Part shown: positions 1 to 9,579 of the stretch, piece by piece
Numbering within the stretch: the first letter of the stretch is position 1
Layout of the letters: every line of letters starts with the position of its first letter
NCBI GenBank assembly: GCA_949987705.1
Contig: OX465281.1
Location: 199,317,112 to 199,381,111, forward strand
Origin: Thereva unica
Taxonomy: Eukaryota > Arthropoda > Insecta > Diptera > Therevidae
Reading direction: 5' to 3'
Length of the DNA: 64,000 bases
Position numbers and translations under genes: made by a program
Notes under the pieces: generated by a model
What the model saw: the letters and a program-made list of their open reading frames with translations, nothing else
What the model was told of the DNA's origin: nothing
Database searches by the model: none

Positions 1-818
1 TCGATTCATATCTCTTACGGCCCATCTTCTATTTCTTTTATTCGAATGTTCTAAAACCTCATAAATTAAATGCACCATGTACAAAATTGATACAAATTGT
101 TTTTGAATACACATTATTTTTTGCACCGCCCTCATGATCTTAAAAAATAACTTTCAAGCAAAATAAAATTATAAACTTTTTATACCCGCTTAAAAAACAG
201 AAATAATGTTGACAGGTAATAACACGAACAAAGTTGCTGCACCTGATATCATTTCGCTTCGCTGTAATTGTATTCATACGACGAATTTCGCCGCGAATAT
301 CGGTGTGGTTGTGTTCGTCGCTGTAGTTCTCGAGCCAATTGTATTTAGTAGAAAGAGACAGAGCACAGCTGGTGCCTATGATGCCAATGTTAAAATGTTT
401 GGCGCTGCTCACGGGAAAAAAGTTAGAGGATCAGGCCCCAGGCCGTACGAAAGTAGCGAGGGCAGAGTCACTTGGTGTGAGAGGCACGCTGTATATGGCT
501 GCGTACTTCATTGCGTGTACATTATACGTGCAGCACTCAAATCACACAAGTTTTGGGTCCAAAATCGTTTTTACAATGTAAATATTCAATTAAGATTGGG
601 TTTACACGATTTGCTCTGGTTATATTTAAAATTTAAAGTATAAGGTACTCCTGTGTAACAATCGTGCCTAAAAACTAATAAATTATTGCCAAGGTCAATA
701 AACTATTGCAGTGTGATAGATAAGATATTACTTAGTTTTTTAAATAGGACGATAACGTCATTGTAAAAAAAAATTCCTTACTCTTTTCGTTCACCAAGAA
801 ATCGATAGCGCAACTTAA
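1..818. other. Left edge, no supported gene
   Basis: The longest open frames here (about 145 codons on + from 206, about 90 codons on - from 412) show no recognisable domain or motif, and they overlap each other on opposite strands. I see no terminal repeats that would define an element. The final three bases (816-818, TAA) are the target duplication of the Harbinger element that follows. Confidence 0.5.
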
Positions 819-1170
819 GGCCGCGTTCCCATGGGATGCATGCCGCACGACAAAAGCTCTTCGCGTTCTCTCATTGGCCAGGAAAATATGTCTGTCTGCA
901 CACATGTTTTCTCTGTCGCACAGTCTTGCTGCAAAAATCGAACAAGGGAAAATCCCTTGTTCATGCGGCAAAATCACGGAACTGTCAAATTGCCACATGG
1001 TTGATTTTGCCTCCAAAAAAGAAGTGCTCTCTTTAAAGTTAATAAAATGCTTTATTATAACATTAAAAAAAATTAATCTTAGCCAGTGCTATAGTGTTAA
1101 TAATTAATAACCAAAAAAGTAAAAAAAAAACAAAATTTAGGAAAAGGCGGTTTTTTGGATAAACGAGCTG

Positions 1171-1504
1171 GTGAAAACCAGGCCATACACCAGCATCTAT
1201 CACAATCTCGTAAACGAAATGCAATTAAATAGTTATAGCATGTTCAGAAATTTTGTACGAATGACGCCCACCTCTTTCGAGAACTTACTATGTATAATTG
1301 CCCCAAAAATATTGAAGCAGCACGTAGTACGCGAACCTATAACTGTGGCAGAAAGATTGTCCCTTACATTAAGGTATGACTGGATTAACTACAATGAATG
1401 CAATTTTTATTATAATATTGTTCTCTAGATATCTTGCAAGTGGAGACTCTCTCATAAGCGTCAGTTACGACTTTAAGATTGGTAAATCTACGGCTAGCGG
1501 CTAA
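1171..1504 (+). pseudogene. Harbinger transposase, N-terminal fragment
   Basis: The open frame runs from before 1171 (no ATG; it reads through F-W-I-N-E-L upstream) and matches the N-terminal helical region of Harbinger transposases, for example the stretch around MFRNFVRMTPTSFENLL. An AG/GT donor at 1373/1374 and a CTAG acceptor at 1427-1428 define a 55-nt intron. Splicing joins the frame to YLASGDSLISVSYDFKIG, the conserved block that normally follows, which supports the intron. Translation stops at 1502-1504. The DDE catalytic domain is absent, so the product cannot transpose. The intron is inferred from frame continuity and family conservation. Confidence 0.75.
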
Positions 1505-1595
1505 CGGCTATGTTTCTCCATTTTTTCTTTATTATGTCAATATCTTTCTGTTCTGGCAATTCTGTAAGAACAGAAATAAAAGTGCTAATTGTTAC

Positions 1596-1894
1596 CTGAT
1601 ATTTCTGATGCAATTTGCTCCCACGCATTGTTTCCCAGCAAACGATTCGAATAATCAGAACAAGTCATGTCCCATAAGCATGGATACTGTTCCACAAGAC
1701 TAATCAGTTGCCTGTCTATATCCGGGCTTTTTTGACTATGCTCAATTCTACTTGGTGGTGATATAACACCTACCGGGACCTTAACAACATCATTCGCTAG
1801 AAGAATGAAATATTTATAATAAATTGTTTTCTTGCAAAATTGCAAAATACTTACACAATATAACAAATTTTTGATTATTATTGAACCTGTCCAT
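1596..1894 (-). pseudogene. MADF-domain partner protein of Harbinger, truncated
   Basis: Exon 1 starts at ATG 1894 and ends at a GTAAGT donor (1854-1853). A 58-nt intron ends with AG at 1797, and exon 2 continues in frame. Exon 2 carries a clear MADF (Myb/SANT-like) core: D-R-Q-L-I-S-L-V-E then Y-P-C-L-W-D and D-Y-x-N, followed by A-W-E-Q-I-A. It runs into another donor-like GT at 1595, after which the deletion removes the rest. In intact Harbingers this protein is thought to bind DNA and bring the transposase to nucleus and target. Here it is only a fragment. Confidence 0.75.
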
Positions 1895-2139
1895 TTTAAC
1901 TTCAATTTTGAAATATTTATTTTTCGATAAATAATGTATATTTTTGCACTTCACTTCTTTTTTAGCGGCAAAATCAACCATGTGAATCATAGACAATCTG
2001 ACAGTTCCGATTTTGCAGCGTGAACACGACTTTTGCAGCAAGGCTGTGGGAGAGAGAGAACATGTGCCCAGACAGATATATTTTTCTGGGGATATTAAGA
2101 GCTTTTGTCGTGCGGCATGCATCCCATGGGAACGCGGCC

Positions 2140-2661
2140 TAAGTTATCACCATCCTTGCAACTAGTATGTAGTTGTTTAGTAATAAGTTAATTGGAATTT
2201 AAAAAAATACAAAGTCACTAATTAATGGAGTAACAAAATTATTTTTATTTATGATTAAACAATGGTTCACTTAAATTGTTTTTATTTATGGAATAAACTG
2301 GTGGAATAACTTCGCGTCCCGTCGTCACCTTTAATGAATATCTCTTTTGCGACTGGTGAACTTTCGTTCTTTCTTGCAGCTTGTTGGTGCTTGAGGCGGT
2401 GGTGAAAATGCTGATGCCAGTGCTGGGTGAGGTTTTTCACTTGTAGATCTTTCGCAACTCCAATTGAACTTAAATTAGAGCAAGATATTGGTTTGCTTAA
2501 TCACCACAAGTTGCCGGATGAGTTGGTTGATGTTAATTAGGTTGTCCAAGGCGATGACCTGGGTTTATACAGTAGTTGACTTTAAGTTTGTCAAATCTCT
2601 TAATTTTAAATAAATATTCTGCTTTTTTAAATCACTTTGTATGAGCTTCTTATTCTTTCTT
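2140..2661. other. Spacer without recognised feature
   Basis: Between the Harbinger right end and the start of repeat R1 I see no ORF above about 60 codons, no inverted repeats and no tandem repeats of note. Confidence 0.4.
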
Positions 2662-2728
2662 ATAGAAAAAATAACCTCGAGATAGAAAAAGTATAACGTT
2701 AAGGCCCGTTATATCATTGAGTACATAC

Positions 2729-5341
2729 CAGTATAGGGTGTAGTTAACTACAATTTTGAAATCTGGTTACTAATTACGATTAAAAGTAGTTAACTACATG
2801 TAGTTATGATTTCATGTAACTTAACTACAGTAATCAAACTACATTAAGTAGTTATTAATTTGATTGCTGCAATCTAGTAGTTATAATTACTGATTATTTA
2901 AGTTTTCTGAACTTATATTTTGCAATTAAATAAACATGTATGTGTAGTAATAAATGTTTTGGAATATGGCTGCATAAAAAAAACAGTTTATTGCACATAC
3001 CTACCTATGTTTATTTTCATGAATAATCAAATGCAAGGATTAAAGTTGTAGATATTAAATGTACCAATACTTCTCAGATCTTAATTACTTTTTATTGACA
3101 TGTATTCAACAAAATTAAATTACTCAGCAAACATCAACTTAATTAAAATTATTTGCGAATCAAATAAATAAACAAAAAACGTTGATTGGGTTAATCATTT
3201 AAATCAGCTTTTAGTACTACACGTTTTTGGAACATTTCATCCGATAGCCTGTGGGATTTGGGATGGTTTATCATAGTTGCGTATGAAAACAGTCTTTCTA
3301 CTGGAGCCGATGAAGGTAATGGAGTATTGTATTTTATGAATACTTTTTTCACTTCTGGATATCTATGAAGACAATTTAGTTCTCGATCCATATCTGATAA
3401 ATAACAAGAAACAATCAGATCTGCTTTTGAACTCTGGACTCGGCATACATCTTCGTCTGGGTCTATATCGTTAAATTCAACTACTTCAATCGAATCACAA
3501 GAATCTATGTCCACACCAAACTCTTTAAAAGCCTTTACAAAATTACTTGCATTATCAGTGATCGTACATAGCACTTTTCGTGAGTCAATTCCAAATGCAC
3601 TGTGGATATCTTCTAGAAGAAAAGCAATTCTATCGTAGCTATGCGTTCCTTTGAATCTTCGACACGCCAGAGTCTTAGATTTTCTTTGTAAATCTGATGT
3701 AATCCAATGTGCCGTGACGCCTATGAAACTTCTTTTTTTTCCTGACCATATGTCTGCTGTGGTGTACATACATACATATAAAGTATCTCGAAGCACAGTT
3801 TTTATGTCATGTATTTCTTTCGTATAAAAATCTTGCATAACTCGTCCCAAAGATCGACGACTCATTAAGGTTAAGCCATTTTCACACATACCTGCATTTT
3901 CCAACGATTTTTTCAGTACGGATCTTCAATTGCTCTCAGGGGTATCATAGAATGTATGAAAAATTTGACAACGTTTCCATTAAACTCTTCTTGTGAGGCG
4001 TTCTTAGCCTTTGATTGTGACTGAAGTTCTGAAGTTGTTTTCTTCGTTTTTTTATTACTGACAAAATATGTTTTATAGTCATTGAGTGCACTTTCTCCAT
4101 GTTTTCTTTTTAGGTGCGTGACAAAGTTAGACGTAGAAGGCAACGTTCCGGATATTGTTACTTTTTTTTGGCAAGCACAACATACAAAGTCCAACTCGTT
4201 TGCGATCTATAGACTCTTCTTTACAAAATTTAAAAAACTTGCCATCAAGAATACGTGGCAAGTTTATGTCAATATTTTCCACCAAGCTGTTAAAACTTGA
4301 AGTTGAAGTAGAAGCTTCATTGCACAGTGGCAGACACTCATCTGACTCGTTCATAGTGCACAATTAACTAGCAATACGATAAAATAACTAAGTGACGCGT
4401 TTTCAAATTGCAATAGTGGCAAACCAAACGGACGTACACACTGTTACACGCAATTGAATACACTGCCCAAAAAATGACTTGTAACGACATGCAGCGAGCG
4501 AAAGCCAGAGTGTGCTATAGTGCGCTCTTGCTCTAACACACGCGACTACAACGCGATGCTCTAACTACCTACCAAACGACAAGTCGAAGCACGCGCGATA
4601 GTCGTTCATGTACTTACATGAGTCAAGATTGATAGATTCTGCGTAAAAAGCGTAATATAAGGGTTGATAGTATGATAAAAAAAAGCAAGACGACAAATGT
4701 AACAAAGATAAAGCGTAATATAAGGGAGTTTCAAGGGTTTGAAAAAGGATTGAAATGGCAAATATAACTGTATGTTTTATAGTGTTGTTTTGGTAACTTC
4801 AAGAATTATATCAGAAAAAAGAATTAAACAAATTTTAGTAGTACAAAAATATGGAGAAAAAGTGATGTGCATTTTTAAGAGTGCTTATAAAAGTAGTTTG
4901 TAAGATCTACAAATAAACTAAATCTTTCATTTAGCGTTTAGAGATATTCCTCTACTTGTTATTATTATTCAATAATTCAATATCAAAACCATGTTTCTTT
5001 AACAAAAAAGGATTGAGCCAATATTTTCTTCTCCTAGACTTCCTTTTCTCTTCACTTTCCATGTCTTCAATAATTTGTGTTAATGATAACGGTGTAAAGG
5101 AAGCAACTTACATGAAAGATTATCGCGCGTGTTTGCTTTTTTAATGACGCAACATCATTTTAAATCTGTAGTTATAAAAAGTAATCAAGTAATCGTGATT
5201 GCAACTACAATTAGTAGTTAGTAGTCAAAATTTTTAACTACATTTTTCGATTTTTTTATGTAATTTGTAGTTATGATTACTAATTACTTTATGTAGTCGT
5301 AGTTAGTAATCAGTAGTTAGATTACAATTTGCCCAATACTG
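2729..5341 (-). mobile_element. hAT transposon inserted in R1
   Basis: The ends CAGTATAGGGTG and (reverse complement) CAGTATTGGGCA are imperfect terminal inverted repeats of hAT type. Flanking octamers GTACATAC (2721-2728) and GTAGATAC (5342-5349) match at 7 of 8 positions. The second R1 copy has the uninterrupted site at about 22104, which fixes both boundaries. Both subterminal regions (about 2729-2900 and 5165-5341) are packed with GTAGTTA/TAACTAC motifs in both orientations, as expected of transposase-binding arrays. The transposase gene inside is broken. Confidence 0.92.
3191..4363 (-). pseudogene. hAT transposase, frameshifted and deleted
   Basis: Three minus-strand frames together resemble one hAT transposase. 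The frame at 4363-4127 holds the N-terminus. The frame at 4194-3913 carries a BED-type zinc finger (C-x2-C, then H...H in LKRKHGE). The frame at 3904-3191 holds the catalytic and C-terminal part, with TTADIWSGKKRSFIGVTAHW (first Asp), a TITDNASNFVKAF block (second Asp) and the dimerisation block around PLPSSAPVERLFS (Glu in VERLF). Compared with typical hAT proteins of 600-700 residues, a large central part is missing. The frame breaks mean no functional protein is expected. Confidence 0.85.
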
Positions 5342-6773
5342 GTAGATACCGTAGTCTCTGCGTGATCATTGTGCGTTAAATTTAACTTTTTAATGAAAAG
5401 ATTCTTTTTGTCACGTGTGACATTAACTTGAATAAATGCCTTACATCCCAAGCGGCAAGTGCTGTAAAAAAATAATCATAACATTTAACTTTTGTAGTTT
5501 ATAATTTATTGGCAGAGCAACAATAGACGGACAAACCACTATATAAAAAAACACGATTACAAAATTATTCTCTTTATTAAAGCAACACAAAACTCTACTC
5601 AGTTGTATTGACATGCCGGAAGTAAGACATAGCGCAGCAAAAATAAAAGTAAGAAGAAATTAGCAATATTAAGGCTACGTTTACACATTTAGATATGATT
5701 CAGATTACTTATTCTAACATAATTACCATATATTAGAATTAAATGTAAAGTGATTGCAATCTCGATTTCTGTATATTGCCTTGTGGCACCTTTGTGCATT
5801 GTTATTTTCAGATAATCTGTCGAGAGAAAAATAGAATCAGAAACACGCTACTTATGTATTGATAGAAATCAGCTTGTGGTACCACATAGACCGTAATCGA
5901 GCAATTTTTTTAACAAGTAGATTCGAAAAAAAAATTTTGCTTAGTTATTGTAATTAAAATTTAAAAAAAAAAATTAAATATATCTGAGTAAGTTGTCATG
6001 TTGCCCATTGATAAGAGTGTAAGCCAGCTTAGATTCCTTACGAAGCTGTTTTCGCTTGAAGAATCAAGCTAGGCTAACTTGCCAGCTAAGCAGATTGTGA
6101 ATATTTTTATCCTCTGTAACTGTCGGTATTGGCTGATTTCTCAGAAAATAGTAAAATTTGACAGCACTTATTAATTCATAGTTTGTTTCATATAAGCATC
6201 TAGGAATGGAAGCTGTAGAACCGCAGCGCCGTACTTTAATTGCGAGAGATGGATCAAATATGCCTACGTATTGAAAAAAAAAAATCGAGATATACCTACA
6301 TCGATGTCCTGGACGAAAACAAACCCCTTTTTAGGCATAAACGGTACTAAAGGGCATAGTTTTCGTCCTTTCGTCCAGGCCGTTGATACATGCTGCGACA
6401 ATGAAAAATACACGGTGGCGTCGTCTGTTTCAACAACGCATACATATACAAGCAGAACACAGCACACTAGATAGAAAAAAATATCGAACCAGAGGATCGT
6501 TTCCAGCTTCTGCCCAACACTAAATTGGTAAAATCTTACTTGGGTCACCAAGCCAAAACAGCTTTGGGCAAGATTAAGGTTTCGTTGGCACTCAATATCA
6601 TTTTCCTTTACTAACCAATAATAAAGCTTAATACATACCTATAAATATATATAGAGCAAGGTGACAAGGATACGGTAATCATTCTCAGCATGGAAGCCAA
6701 GCAAAACTGGCTGTAAAACGTTTACCTGTACCTATAAAATTAATTTTCTTTAACAATCTGTAAGACTACAAAC

Positions 6774-7009
6774 CTTGTTTGACGCAAGCCTTCTCCTCGT
6801 GTTTTTACGTCGTCACCAAATTTGCACTTATACAGTAACCGTTTGAATTCTAATGGAGATGGAAAGGGTGTTATATCTGATTTTGTTAATGCATCTGCTT
6901 TTTTTTTTGTCGAAAAATCTGTTTTTCTTGCCTTGAATAGTCTTAACAATTGTTTGAATTCTACATACGAAGCAAATGTTTGGCCTTGACTTAGAGAAAT
7001 AGATGACAT
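6774..7009 (-). pseudogene. MULE-type transposase, first exon
   Basis: Starting at ATG 7009, the frame reads about 78 residues with the layout of the FAR1-like N-terminal domain of animal MULE/SWIM transposases: F-x-S-Y-x-E-F near the start and a Y-K-C-K-F-G...T-R-G-E-G block near the end. It runs into an AG/GTTTGT donor at 6774/6773. No later exon with a DDE core follows within R1, so this is an orphan exon. In the other R1 copy (26880-27130) the ATG has become AAG. Family assignment is by motif only. Confidence 0.5.
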
Positions 7010-7150
7010 TTTTAATAGTAAACCATTTATTACTGACACGGTTTATTTCTGAAAACGAACAAAAACACATCAACTCCACATCAACGTATAACGAGTGATT
7101 GACCGACCGGTTCGTTCTTGATGCTTACCTATGCTAAGGAGCCCACATTA

Positions 7151-7511
7151 CCGTACACGGCCCACGGTTGGTGGCCCCTATACACTGCCATGTTATAAAG
7201 CGCCAACTGAATCTATCTTCAGGGCATTTATAAAAAAAATTGAACTGTCATCTCTGACAGCATTTGTCGGCATTTTACAAAAGTAAAAAGTTGAGCGCAA
7301 AATAATTTTATAATCAAAGTGAACGTGAATATAATTAGAGCATACATATATTACCGAAAGAAACGGAAATTGATTTGTCATCTGCCACCGTCGCCATTTT
7401 ACAAAAATTAAACTTTGTGTGTGAACATTATTAACTGCAAATCTAAATTTAAAGTGCAACCAAGTGCAAGTGCAAAAAGGTGCAAATAACTAAGGTGTAT
7501 AAATTGCTAAG
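7151..7511. other. Spacer without recognised gene
   Basis: Only short uninformative frames are present. The stretch ends where the LINE 3'-tail sequence begins, near 7512. Confidence 0.4.
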
Positions 7512-7545
7512 TTCATTAGGGAACCCTTTTGGGTGCACTAGCCTA

Positions 7546-7576
<31 letters not shown>

Positions 7577-8062
7577 GACAGACTAGAGGCTTAGGCTTAG
7601 GCTTTGTACTGTCGACAATCTATTTTATTCGTATAGAGTGCAATGTCGAACAGCAGCTCTAGCCGGAAGATAGACAGAAGAGAAGGAAGTAACTGTCACA
7701 ACCTAGCCGCGATATTTGATTCCACCTACTCACAACCATTTCGCGACTCTGACATCGGGGCGTCGAGAACAACTCGCTGGAGTGTTATGCCTCCTGAAAC
7801 GAGTTGAATCTCATCAACCAACCGATGGCATGCGCTTGGTGGAGCGGGGAAGGACTAGGGAAGGCTATGACAGGGGAATCAGGAATGTAAAGAGGGAAGA
7901 AGAAAGAAGGAAAGTTAGGTGGGAAAGGCGAAGGACCGTGGCACCACCGGGATTCGAACCCGGGACCTCTGGGGATAGCAGTCAGGCGCCTTACCTCTAG
8001 ACTACCGAGGCCCCTAAAGCCTATGCTAGTAAAAGGATAAAAATAACAACAACAACAACAAG
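7512..8062 (+). repeat. I-like LINE 3'-tail fragment, split by a SINE
   Basis: With the SINE removed, this reads GGGAACCC...GTGCACTAGCCTATGCTAGT and ends in a CAACAACAACAAC tail. The same arrangement (ACTAGCCTAGGCTAGT palindrome, then CAACAACAAC) closes the I-like LINE on the minus strand at 30733-30830. A third, opposite-facing relative lies at 30520-30600. It is therefore a short 5'-truncated 3' end of that LINE family. Confidence 0.65.
7546..8014 (-). mobile_element. tRNA-derived SINE, copy 1
   Basis: On the minus strand the first 75 bases look like a tRNA: an A box around GGTAGTCTAGAGG and a B box GGTTCGAATCCCGG. A roughly 370-bp unrelated body follows, then a poly-A tail (T run 7546-7572 on +). 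A second copy lies at 52329-52835. AGCCTAT occurs on both sides (7540-7546 and 8018-8024) and is the probable target duplication. The head would be transcribed by RNA polymerase III. Retroposition would depend on a LINE of the same genome. It is not a functional tRNA gene, because the anticodon arm does not pair properly. Confidence 0.9.
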
Positions 8063-8341
8063 GTGTTAACACCGCAGTTATATTAATCAGGAAATAGAAA
8101 AGGTAAGTAAGTAGGTAATTCTCTCCTTTAGGTAATTCTTTCTCCAAACGCGTTTTCCTCCATCACATCGAAAGTTATTGTACTTAATTTTCTCCGAAAA
8201 TATTACACTTGACCTTTTACTGTTGTTGTGTGCTTATTAAGGTACATTTTTTGTAATACCAATCTAATTTGCGGTCGAACTTAGGAACACAAGTTTCGTC
8301 AAACCAAATCAAACATCTTCGCCAACAAAATCCAGCCGATT

Positions 8342-8581
8342 TTAGTTTAAATTCACAATGTCCGCACGAAAAATCTCCACGATTTTTTTTTCTGTTACTT
8401 TTTCTAAAAACTTATCTGCAGCTTTTGCTTCTTTAAAAAACTCTTTTAATAAATCAGGCTGAGTTACTGGATCCAAGAATGCGTCGGTAATGGCAACTTT
8501 CTCTAAATTTTCTTCAGTTATCAGGTGTGCCTTCTCCATAAGGTTGTCCACTGGGATGGAAGGAAACCTCCATTTCAGCAT
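8342..8581 (-). CDS. Small ORF overlapping the end of LINE ORF1
   Basis: This frame of 79 codons starts at an ATG that overlaps the ORF1 stop (ATGCTGA), the kind of junction used for translational reinitiation. The product is charged and predicted helical (E/K-rich, around EKVTEKKIVEIF) with no family motif that I recognise. It could be a separate small product, or the C-terminal part of ORF1 put out of frame by an indel. Nothing in the sequence decides between these. Confidence 0.35.
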   Translation of the reverse strand: MLKWRFPSIPVDNLMEKAHLITEENLEKVAITDAFLDPVTQPDLLKEFFKEAKAADKFLEKVTEKKIVEIFRADIVNLN

Positions 8582-9549
8582 ACAACGTTTCTGTTGGCTT
8601 TCTGTCGTCTCTTCTCCGCCGGATCAACAGCCCCCACTAGACCGGGAACATACTCGTCGATAATTCTGTCAAACTCACTGAAACTAAGACCGAATAGTTC
8701 TTCGGTGTAATTAAAAAATTGGGTGTATCTATCCTTAACTGCTTCACTCCTAGAAGTATTACCCCTAAGGCAGTCAGCGTAAGACGTGTTGTTAGTAAAA
8801 ACTTTGGGCTGACCATGTTCAGCCGATACTTTTTCAATAGTTTTCTTATTACGGACATTTCTTATGTTGGCAGACGCCATTCTTCTATTTTTAATTGCAT
8901 TTGATAATTTTTCATAATGCGGACACTTTGCGTAATTTGCTGGGTGCCCCGAGTTGCCACAGTTCACACAAGAGGGTTGTTCCGAATCAGGCTTCGTACA
9001 ATTTCCTTTTCCTGGAGGGTGAGTGTTATTGCATTTAACACATCTGTAGTTGATGTTACAATTGGTTGCGGAATGACCAAAATTTTGGCAGTTCCTGCAT
9101 TGTACAAGCGTTTTTTTCTTATATTTTTCCCAGCTTACTTTCTGGGATAGGATATATCTAATTTTTTGTACTTCACGCATGTCTGTATTCGGAGAGAAAT
9201 GCATGATGAATATATCTAGACCAATGTCATTTCTTATGGAATATGGTGTCGTATGATGTCTAATTCCCAAAAGTATCAAGTCAGGGTATTGTCTTTGCAT
9301 AAACTGAGAGATTTCGTCTGGAGAGTATCCAGAATCAACTCCCTTCATTACTATAGTATTAGGTCTTTCCTCACGAGGAGTGTATGTAAAGGATCTGACC
9401 TTTTTCTCTCTGAGTTTAGCAAAGAAAGCTTTGTGATGTGTTCTATCACGAAAATAAACTTTTATAGTCCCATTACGGGATTTAGTAATTCTGTGATCAG
9501 AATTTGGAAACATTTTAAAAATTTTTTGGTTAAGCGTAACCACTTCCAT
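8575..9549 (-). CDS. Jockey LINE ORF1, gag-like nucleic-acid-binding protein
   Basis: This intact 324-codon ORF starts at ATG 9549, preceded in frame by TAA. Residues about 60-130 resemble the PRE_C2HC-associated domain of Jockey ORF1 proteins. Three zinc knuckles follow: C-x2-C-x4-H-x4-C at about 151-164, a variant C-x2-C-x4-H-x5-C at about 170-184, and C-x2-C-x4-H-x5-C at about 194-209. Such proteins coat LINE RNA and help form the retroposition particle. Relative to ORF2 the gene is inverted, so in this copy the two cannot be made from one transcript. Confidence 0.85.
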   Translation of the reverse strand: MEVVTLNQKIFKMFPNSDHRITKSRNGTIKVYFRDRTHHKAFFAKLREKKVRSFTYTPREERPNTIVMKGVDSGYSPDEISQFMQRQYPDLILLGIRHHTTPYSIRNDIGLDIFIMHFSPNTDMREVQKIRYILSQKVSWEKYKKKTLVQCRNCQNFGHSATNCNINYRCVKCNNTHPPGKGNCTKPDSEQPSCVNCGNSGHPANYAKCPHYEKLSNAIKNRRMASANIRNVRNKKTIEKVSAEHGQPKVFTNNTSYADCLRGNTSRSEAVKDRYTQFFNYTEELFGLSFSEFDRIIDEYVPGLVGAVDPAEKRRQKANRNVVC

Positions 9550-9579
9550 TTCTTTTCCTTAGCCTGTACTTGGCTTTAA

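Larger units (their letters stand above)
819..2139. mobile_element. PIF/Harbinger element with internal deletion
   Basis: The element is bounded by perfect terminal inverted repeats of about 43 bp starting GGCCGCGTTCCCATGGGATG, with looser subterminal similarity reaching about 200 bp. It is flanked by a 3-bp TAA duplication (816-818 and 2140-2142), the target preference of PIF/Harbinger. Inside are the start of a transposase gene on + and the start of a MADF-domain gene on -, both cut off before their ends. It is therefore a 1.3-kb internally deleted, non-autonomous copy. The two genes converge toward the missing middle, the usual two-gene plan of insect Harbingers. Confidence 0.9.
2662..7150 (-). 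repeat. Repeat R1 copy 1 (MULE-related), interrupted by hAT
   Basis: This repeat shares long stretches with a second copy at 22045-27285. Shared landmarks are the start ATAGAAAAAATAACCTCGAG, the block around GGCCCGTTATATCATTGA, the block around ATCGATGTCCTGGACGAAAA, and the 3' part around 6740-7150. After removal of the hAT element at 2729-5341 it is about 1.9 kb. A stretch near 5507-5725 is missing from copy 2 and is bounded by short TAATT repeats. The only coding signal is an exon resembling a MULE N-terminal domain near the right end, on the minus strand. I cannot see clear terminal inverted repeats, so the ends are defined only by where the copies stop matching. Confidence 0.75.

Noticed and set aside
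206..643. 145-codon plus-strand ORF
   Set aside because: No motif, low-complexity composition, and overlapping ORFs of similar length in other frames. No splice or promoter support.
7940..8014. tRNA gene on the minus strand
   Set aside because: A and B boxes are good, but the anticodon stem does not pair, and the segment is joined to a body and poly-A tail that occur again at 52329-52835. It is the head of a SINE.
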